From positions 88,536,627 to 88,600,626 of the forward strand of contig NC_077223.1 of assembly GCF_024763615.1 (NCBI RefSeq): a stretch of DNA of 64,000 bases. The letters are read 5' to 3'. The notes under the pieces were generated by a model. It saw only the letters and a program-made list of their open reading frames with translations. It was not told the origin of the DNA and made no database searches. The stretch comes from Phlebotomus papatasi. Lineage: Eukaryota; Arthropoda; Insecta; Diptera; Psychodidae. Shown here one piece after another: positions 1 through 8,500 of this stretch (position 1 is the stretch's first letter; each line of letters begins with the position of its first letter). The translations under genes and the position numbers were made by a program.

Positions 1-2
1 AG

Positions 3-169
3 AAGGATGAGGTGTGCATAAATCCTTATCACTATACTAAAGTGGAGACATTGTCGATTTTGGTGCCTAAGTCTCTGCCCAACACAGGAGTGGATTCCAT
101 CTGTCAGTATCCACTCGATGATCTCAGCAACACGGTTCCTCACAACATCCAGTTTACGAATGCACTGAG
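3..169 (+). CDS. Mad: Mad exon: end of MH1 and start of linker
   Basis: Read in the frame starting at base 3 (AAG GAT GAG GTG TGC). It encodes KDEVCINPYHYTKVET followed by linker residues up to NTVPHNIQFTNAL. The donor gtgaga lies at 170. The exon ends two bases into a codon (AG), which is completed by the T at 5393. The upstream part of this exon or coding region is outside the window. Confidence 0.92.
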
Positions 170-3100
170 GTGAGATTTGGTATAACACAATGAAGTAATC
201 TTTACTTCAAAATGCTTCATTTTGACGAAAATTTCTCACAATGGAAGTTTCGTCACTGAGAAAAAAACGGGGGTGCGATTAACTTTTTTTCCAGTAACTT
301 TAACACTTTTTAGGTGTAAAAATATATCAACATTTTTTAATGTTAATTTTACACCTTTTTAAGGGTAGAAATAACATGAAAAAGGGTAACTTTAACCCCT
401 AATACACCTAAAAAGCATAATATTTACACCGATTTCGGATCAATACTGCAGGGTAAAATAAACATTTCCGGAATGTTATGTTAAGTTTTTCGGATTTCTC
501 TCAGTGGTGCCTCCGTATGCAGGAAGTAGGCTTGCCTACAAAAACGACATTAACACGAATGAACGTCCTATGTTTATTATAGGGGAGACTGGGGCTAAAT
601 TAGGCAATTCTAAAATTTTAAAATTCGATATCATCCAAGAAAAAAGAGACCGAGGCTTCAAATTTTTATCGTAGATTACCTCCATGAACCTCATTAAACA
701 TCCAAGGTTTTAAGGAATTCGAGCAAGGCATATAGAAAGTAAAAAAAAAAATATTGTAATATGCACACGGTTCTTCGTTATCCGGGTGAGAGCTGCCAAA
801 CACTGGCGGTTGATGTATTCAAAATTATTTTTACTAAACATGAAGTTTCTCCAGTGTGAATTAAAGTATTATTATCATTGTATCGAAATTTTTAATACAT
901 AATTGTGATAAAAAATGAAACATAAGCATAACATGAAGAAAATTCTCTTGTTCTTTAACTCTTTCCGGACCGCAGCATATGCTGCAAGCCAATTTCACCA
1001 TTTTTTAATCAAAAATATCTAAGCTCAGGAATTAATTGAGGTCCTACAAAAAATATTTTACATTTGGACATCCTTATAGTTTGTAATCATCCAAAAAAAT
1101 TGAATTTTTCTCAGTTCTGAATAATTAAAAAACACTATTTTTCACTGAATATTCATATGCTGCTTTGGGTACTCAGAGTCCCAAAAGAGACGAAAGAGTT
1201 AACAGACAGAAAATAAATTCACACAGCACAAAATATAAAAACCGTTGATCATTCAAAAAACCTAAATGTCATTTTGTCCCCACGTCAGCCGGATAACGAA
1301 GAACCGTTTGTATAATAATAATAATAATAATATTTATTTTTCCAATCTCCAATTTACGTCTGCCGCCGACTTCACAACCGATCTCATCGGAGAAACGGCA
1401 GAAAACTCCGAATCACTGATCGTATATGTCGCTGACGTCGCTGATTAGATATACAAACTTATACATAAGACAAACAATATTTTAGATAATATATACATTG
1501 CAATCGGAAATAACAATATAAATCAGCAAAGAGTGACAGTCACATGGCGCAACGGAGAGGAAAAACGGCAGCTGGACCCCGTGGAGGAGTTCGTGTCGCT
1601 GTCGTTGAGTCATTACTAAAAGTAACTTAAATCGGAGTTAAGAATTGAAAAATTGAAAAAGAAAAAAATTAAATAACGCTAATATGAAAAATATGGTGGG
1701 ATGTGGGGTGAGAGCAAGAGGAAACATGCATAAACATTTGGAAATAGGAATGAAGTGTAAAGGCAAGTTGGTTCCACGATCAGCACACGACTGAGTGTAT
1801 GATTTATTTTTTTAATTAAATTACAATTTCGATATACAATAAATGACCTAATTATAAAATAATGACTTAAATACCTACTGAATTTCTACTGGCTCTATTT
1901 CGCTATCAGGTCGAAAATCTCGACAACATATGGGATCTCAGTGGCGCAATAGGCAAAACCGTCGGTTGGTTGATTTTGTAGTCATTTGCCGCCAACACAA
2001 TAAAGTAGGGTCGTTCTTTACAATCACGCTGCGGCAAAGTCCGGTACTTTTCAAACCATGATGGTTCCTTTCCGGCCAGCCGCTGATTATGTGAAATATC
2101 CAAAGAAATATCCACACTATAGGGAGGCATTCTTGGGCAGTCCTAAATGGACTTACCGGATACATCACTCAAAATATTATCCAAAATAGCTTAGGACTAA
2201 TATAATTGAATTTTGGGTAAAAATTTCTTATCGGTTATGAATTGGTCCATTACCAGTTTATAACCGAATGGAATACAAGACCTTTCCAGAGAGCCCAAAC
2301 ATGATACCATCGGTTGAAAAATACGTCCTCTAGAGCCTTTTTAACCTTTGACATTGAAAAACCATTATTAGGATTGATTCAGCAGGATTTTCATAAAAGA
2401 ACGAAGGGTCCGCTGGATAATCTTTAAAACATATACTTAGGTCGCTTTAAGGGACCAGGTCTCTCGCACTAATTTCCTCCAGTCTTGGCGATTCTCCTTC
2501 CGATCCAGAAACGTAGCATTGGTCGTTGTCGAAAAGTCCGTCCGAATTGTCCGAGGCTCCTTGCGAATTTTCGTAACAATCATGCTTCCACGAGGAGGTG
2601 TTGTTAGCCCCTTGTCCAACCCTCTCTAGAAGGACCAGATCACTTGTTCGTTAACCTTATGTTCGTGACTTCTCACTAGGGTTGGTTAACCAATCTTCTA
2701 TCACTCATCTGCGTGTACCGAGACCTACCAGGTATCTAGCCCACTTGGAGGTGAACGTAGGAATTGAGGGTAAAAGTCTATGTGTCGCAAGACTGCCCCC
2801 CCCCCCCCCTCTATTTAGACCTGAAAAGGAATACAAGGAAGGAACCTCCATGCGTATTTTAAGCTTTTCGAAACAAGATTAGTTCTCTAAACACAAATGA
2901 ATACCCGCGGATTACATCTCGTTATAATAACACCATGTACCAGAAGAGGACCTTTTCGAGGTTCTCCATTGATATTATTTAAAGTGAATTTTGAAAGTTT
3001 GTAGACGGTCAAAGAAATTCATTGTGATGTTTGCGTAAAACATAGATGCAATGTCAAAGGAAACTAATAGGGGTCCTACGCGACAATGACCAAGAGTCAC

Positions 3101-5558
3101 TGACGTGAATAAAAATTAACATTGTACAAAGATTTTTAGAAATATAATCAGAACTTGTTTAAGTTATGGGAAATGTTCACTGAATCAAGAGATAAAGGCA
3201 AGACTGAGACAGTCGTTTGATATATAATAATAAGAATAAAATAATAATATTCGAAAGATCAGCCCGTTGAGCCTGTTCAACACTAGGCTGTGTGGATGTC
3301 AAGTAACGCCCGGTCCCTGAAATAAAACTTAAAGAGAAGAAGAAGAAGTTCATCATGAACTACCTTGTAGTGCCATCTTTAAATGAGGATGCTTCCGTGC
3401 TTCCATTACAAAGTTTTTCGTTATGGCCTGGCGGCAATGCTTTTTTTCCTAAACACTGGAAGCAGTTCGACTAATGCGTCATCGTTAGAAACTCGATAAT
3501 TCTGTAGTATACATTTAGTATGTTAACTACTTAGCTACGTGATTCCCAAGATGATTGTCACGTAAAGAGATTAAGCAGGCGTCAAAAATATACGTTAGGA
3601 AGCAAATAGACTCAGTCTGATCCTCGAGAATATTTAGAATGTAAAATTTAGCAGTAAAAAATTATCTTCAACTGTCATACCCTGAGGGCTTTAGGAACAT
3701 TGATAAAAGGTTCTTTTCACAAATTTCCTTGAGGGAAGATACACGCAGCAAAATATGATATTTTTTTTAATATCACAAGATTCAAGTGCAGTATCCCAGA
3801 TCCCATGCTCGGTGAATCAAAAAGACTAATACAAAGCCAGAAAAGGCTAAATTTTACCACTGAGGAACGCTTGGGGTCCGAACTTTGAGCTTTGAAAGGA
3901 ACTGAATTTTCCTGTACTGTTCTGTTTTCCCTAATGGTCACTGGTTCTCGTGAGATATTCGTAATAACTTTAATTCAACTTGGGGGTGGATTAAGTAAGT
4001 AAAGTGAAGCCGGTGAATGATTTACTTCACAGCTCGAATAAACGTTTTACAGGTGAACCGCTGAAATAAAAATAATAATGATATAATTTTGTTAATAAAC
4101 ATATTAAAGTTTTTATTATTATTATTTCGGCGGTTCATTAACTCTTTCCGGACCGCAGCATATGCTGCAAGCCAGTTTCACCATTTTTTAATCAAAAATA
4201 TCTAAGCTCAGGAATTAATTGAGGTCCTACAAAAAATATCTTACATTTGAACATCCTTATAGTTTGTAATCATTCACAAGAATAGGATTTTTATCAGTTT
4301 TGAATAATTAAAAAACATTGTTTTTCAAAGAACATTCATATGCTGCTTTGGTTACTCAGAATCTCAAAAGAGACGAAAGAGTTAAGACAAAGATTCATTC
4401 GAGATGTTAAGTGAGCCATTCATCGGTTTCACTTTACTTACATAATCGACCCCCTGGGAAGTGTAAACGAACGTTAATATAGAGAAACGGAACTTACTTC
4501 AAGGTGACATATACATTAGAACGCGTAACAGTTGTTCACATGAAGTATACGGATAAAGTGAAATTTTCTAATGCAGGGCACTAACGTTGCTATTTAGTTA
4601 TTGTTAAGTTAAAAGGATTCGCTAAAAGTGACGTAGCATTTTTTTTTTGTAGTTCAGTAATGTTCGATATTGTTTGTGCAAAATTGTAGTATAGTAATAA
4701 CCGGCACGTGTTTATGAAACCAAATCAATGAATTTTATTACATTATAACCAATTCTTTTCCCCACGGTATTAGGTGATAGCATTACTAACTTTACAATGA
4801 GATTCTTAAAAAAAGAATGAGTTCTGAAGTCAAAATACGGTAATGACCTTCAAGAAATCTCCTCTATTTCTTCCTCTTAGAGGAGATTTCTTGAAGGCCT
4901 TTACCGTGTTTTGACTTCAATATTCATTGATAGACCGAAAAATCCATTTGGAATGAGTTCGAACTATAGATGCCAAATTTCATGAAATTTCACCGTAGTC
5001 TCCATCTACAATAGGCGGAAAAACGTGAAATTTCATGAAATTTGCCATTCGAACAACAACAAAGGACTTAGTAACAGCGTTATCGAATTTGGAGGCTCAT
5101 CATTGTTTATGGCTTAGGCCTTCCATGAACTGGCTGATGAAATTCTTTATGAGAATAGCTAATATCTCTATTATCTATATCAATCACTTTTGTTTCTTTT
5201 TTTTTAATCAGCAGAGCCATTGTCCGAATTTCCGCAATTGTTTTCGGCTTATTGATAATTTTGAAGTTATCTTTTTAAGGATTGTATACTTCGATTTGTT
5301 GTTGCAAACTAAATTTGAGTTAATTTGATTGCAAAATTTTAATTTTGCCAATTTTTCGAACTAAAAAGGACGTGTTTGTTGAATATTCTCAGTTTGCAAC
5401 ACTCTACGTCATATATGGACGCGACACTGGGTCAACAGATTCCTGGAAATACCATGATTGATTCTACGAGTTTGAGTGTGGGCAGTGTTGGGAGTATCCC
5501 CAATACGGAGACACCGCCTCCCGGCTATATGTCTGAAGATGGAGACCCCATGGATCAA

Positions 5559-5590
<32 letters not shown>

Positions 5591-8500
5591 GCCATCGATG
5601 CGTGTTTTTAGTTTCTTTTTTCTTTTGTTTTCTCTTCTCATCTAATTGTCCTTTCAATCTTGTATTTTTTTCACTCAATGTGAAGAGTACAAAGTTTTTA
5701 TTTTTGTGAATGAGAAAAAAAAGGAGTTGTCTCCTAAAAGTTTGAGGTTGATTGGGGATTTCTACTTCAGGTCTATCGAGAATAACTCCAAGTCCTCCAC
5801 TCGATGCCCAACCTGTTCTCTACCATGAACCTGCTTTTTGGTGTTCTATCAGTTACTATGAGTTGAACACGAGGGTTGGGGAAACCTTCCATGCGTCTCA
5901 ACCTTCAATCACAGTGGATGGATTTACTGATCCATCAAATTCAGAGAGGTACAATTCTCAAAATTCAAATTTTCCCTATAGAACTTTATTTACCCTAAGG
6001 CCTTTTTTATCAGATTTTGCTTGGGATTGCTGTCCAATGTCAATCGCAATGAAGTGGTAGAACAGACTAGGAGGCATATTGGCAAGGGTGTTCGGCTCTA
6101 CTACATTGGAGGCGAAGTTTTTGCTGAGTGCTTAAGTGACTCCAGTATTTTCGTACAGAGTCCCAATTGCAATCAGCGATATGGCTGGCATCCGGCAACT
6201 GTTTGCAAAATCCCACCAGGTACTAATTGAATAATTGTATAACATTTATGGGGGATATTTATTGATAATTTTTTTTTATGGTGGTAGGTTGCAATTTGAA
6301 GATCTTCAATAATCAGGAGTTTGCGTCTCTCCTCTCACAGTCAGTTTCACAGGGATTCGAGGCAGTTTATCAGCTCACGCGAATGTGCACGATTAGGATG
6401 TCCTTTGTGAAGGGATGGGGAGCTGAATATAGGTAAGTACATTAAAGTTCTTTGAATATCACTAAAACCGAAAGTTCTGGAAAGGGAAGTTTTCCAAAAC
6501 TGGGTGAAAATGTTTGTTTTCCTGAAGAAGATTCGAACCTGGGACGGTAGCATCATAGAGCGAGCTCTCTACTACATAAGCCTTTAAGGACGAGTGGAAT
6601 ACCGGTGTCTCAAAAACAAAAACCATTTTTTTGACTATTTAAAAGGCAAAATAACTTACTGCTTGTAGATGATCTTTCTGAGAAACGATATTGGGCTGTT
6701 TGTCTGTCTGATTCGTCTGTCCGTCCAGCGGTCTCTATTTCTAGAGGTCAAACAGTTAAAGATAGCGACATAGAACTTTCGGCGGACCTCCCGAAAGACC
6801 GTTATCACATGCCCCTCATTTCCCCGCATCCCTTCCTTTATAATAATAATAATGCTGGCACAACATTCCACGAAGGAACTAGGCCTTCCCGCAAGGGGAT
6901 TTCTAAATATGCATTATTATTTTTTCTTGTACGGGATGATGTTGTCAGTCCCATGCCCGTGGAATCAAGTGCAGTGAAGCTCACTGGATGCAATCCGAAC
7001 ACCTTTAACGCCAGAAAAATTCCTGGTGACCTAAAGGGGATTCGAATGCTAAACACGAGAGCTGAGTGGAGAGACCGGGAAGGGGACATCAATGAACCCG
7101 GTGCGGTTGCACTCTTTACAGACGGCTCACGGTTAGACGGCTCCTCTGGAGCCGGGTACCATTGTCCGGAATTTGGAATTGGTGGGTCAGTGCCACTTGG
7201 CCGGTATACTACAGTATTCCAGGCCGAGGTCACAGCAATCCTAATTGGGGTTCAGACTCTGACTGAATTTGGGGTTTCTGGCAGGAAAATTAACATATTT
7301 TCTGATAGCAGAGCTGCTTTGCTCTCCATATCGGGAAACAAATCCCGCTCTTCTCTGGTGCTCGAGTGCCGGAAAATGTTAGAAACGGTCTCACTTAACT
7401 GTGAGGTCGGTCTACATTGGGTACCTGGGCACAGTGGTATTGCGGGTAATGAAGAGGCTGACCGCCTCGCAGTGGCAGGAGCGAAGACCGAATTCATCGG
7501 ACCCGAGCCTGCCGTGGGAGTGTCGCCCCAAATGAAGAAAACCATCATTGGGGAGGATTTACTCGCACAACATCAAGCGGTCTGGACGGCTACAAGCAAT
7601 TGTCGCGTGTCCAGACTGTTATTCCACTTGTGGATAGAAAAAGGACGGAGTACCTGGTGAGCAGTAACCGCTGCAAAGCGCGGCAGTTTGCTGATCTTCT
7701 TACCGGACACTGTCTAAACAAACACCTCAACAGATTGGGTGTTGAGTGTAATCCAATCTGTAGAGGTTGTGACAACGCTGAGGAAACGGTCCTACATTAT
7801 GTATGTGACTGTCCCAGCCTTTACAACACCAGACGAGCGCTACTTGGAAAAGTGGTGCTAGACTGGAATGACCTCCTAAAATTGAAACCGGCCAGTCTAA
7901 TGGAATTTATCCGTAAGACTGGCTGGCTCAATTCACAACACCCTTAATTTAGGGATTATTATAAGAGGAGATGCATAAGGGGCCTAATCGGAGGCCTGGA
8001 TGCAGCGGACAGGTTGGCGTGGACACGAGTTGGAGGGTGGAGCGGCTTTGGCTGAGGATGGAGTCGGGAGTGGAGCTGAAGCAGCTTGAGGAGGATAGAC
8101 GCCGCCTGCTGCCCCCATTTTAAATCTATCTATCTATCTAAAGGGGATTCGAACCCGGGACACTTGCATCATAGAGCGAGTGCTCTACCACTTGACCCAT
8201 TCAGTGCCCAATCCCTTCCTTTACCCTCCAAAAACATATTGTTTTGTGATTACTCGAAAACGCGTCGTGCGATTTTTTTTTTCATTTCTGAATATGATTT
8301 GGAGGTCATCTAGGCGCACATTTCGTCCTAATGCGAAAATGTCTCCGCCTAGACTGTGTCCTAATACGAAAATTAAACTACTGCAGGGTAGCCCAATTGA
8401 ACTGTAAACTTTTCAAGACACTATTTTTTTTTTAAACCTTTAACGACGAGACAGTTTTCGCGGACTGAAAATCAACAATAAAAATGTAACTGATAAACAA

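Larger units (their letters stand above)
170..5392 (+). other. Mad intron, 5.2 kb, filled with repeats
   Basis: Bounded by donor gtgaga at 170 and acceptor ttctcag ending at 5392. No exon-like coding sequence was recognised inside. It holds several miniature elements, a 95-bp hairpin and retroelement debris, listed separately. The stretches 1640-2430 and 2890-3190 contain only short shadow ORFs and nothing I can name. Confidence 0.8.
6841..8210 (-). mobile_element. tRNA-derived SINE with (TTA)n tail, split by a retrotransposon
   Basis: Flanked by the 13-bp direct repeat ATCCCTTCCTTTA at 6828-6840 and 8211-8223, a clear target-site duplication. On the minus strand the element begins with a tRNA-like head at 8210-8141 (A-box region around TCAAGTGGTAGAGCAC, B-box GGTTCGAATCC) and ends in ATTATTATTATTA at 6841-6853. 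It is interrupted at 6902-8140 by another insertion. The uninterrupted SINE is only about 130 bp. Confidence 0.75.
6700..8400 (+). repeat. Dispersed CCTCCAAAACAT repeat, split by the SINE insertion
   Basis: The pieces 6700-6840 and 8211-8400 together resemble the repeat seen at 11330-11600, 47150-48180 and 56020-56800: a GACC..CGAAAGACC region, a CCCCTCATTTCCCC stretch, CCTCCAAAAACATATTGTTT, and AGGCGCACATTTCGTCC. The SINE with its own insertion lies between the pieces. The function is unknown, and the copies are strongly diverged. Confidence 0.6.

Noticed and set aside
6838..7775. Minus-strand open frames of 131, 98 and 61 residues opposite the RNase H region
   Set aside because: They are shadows of the coding strand; the plus strand has the RNase H motifs with catalytic residues in order.
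8141..8210. A possible tRNA gene on the minus strand
   Set aside because: B box is perfect but no acceptor stem or proper anticodon arm can be formed, it lies within target-site duplications, and it continues into a TTA-tailed element.
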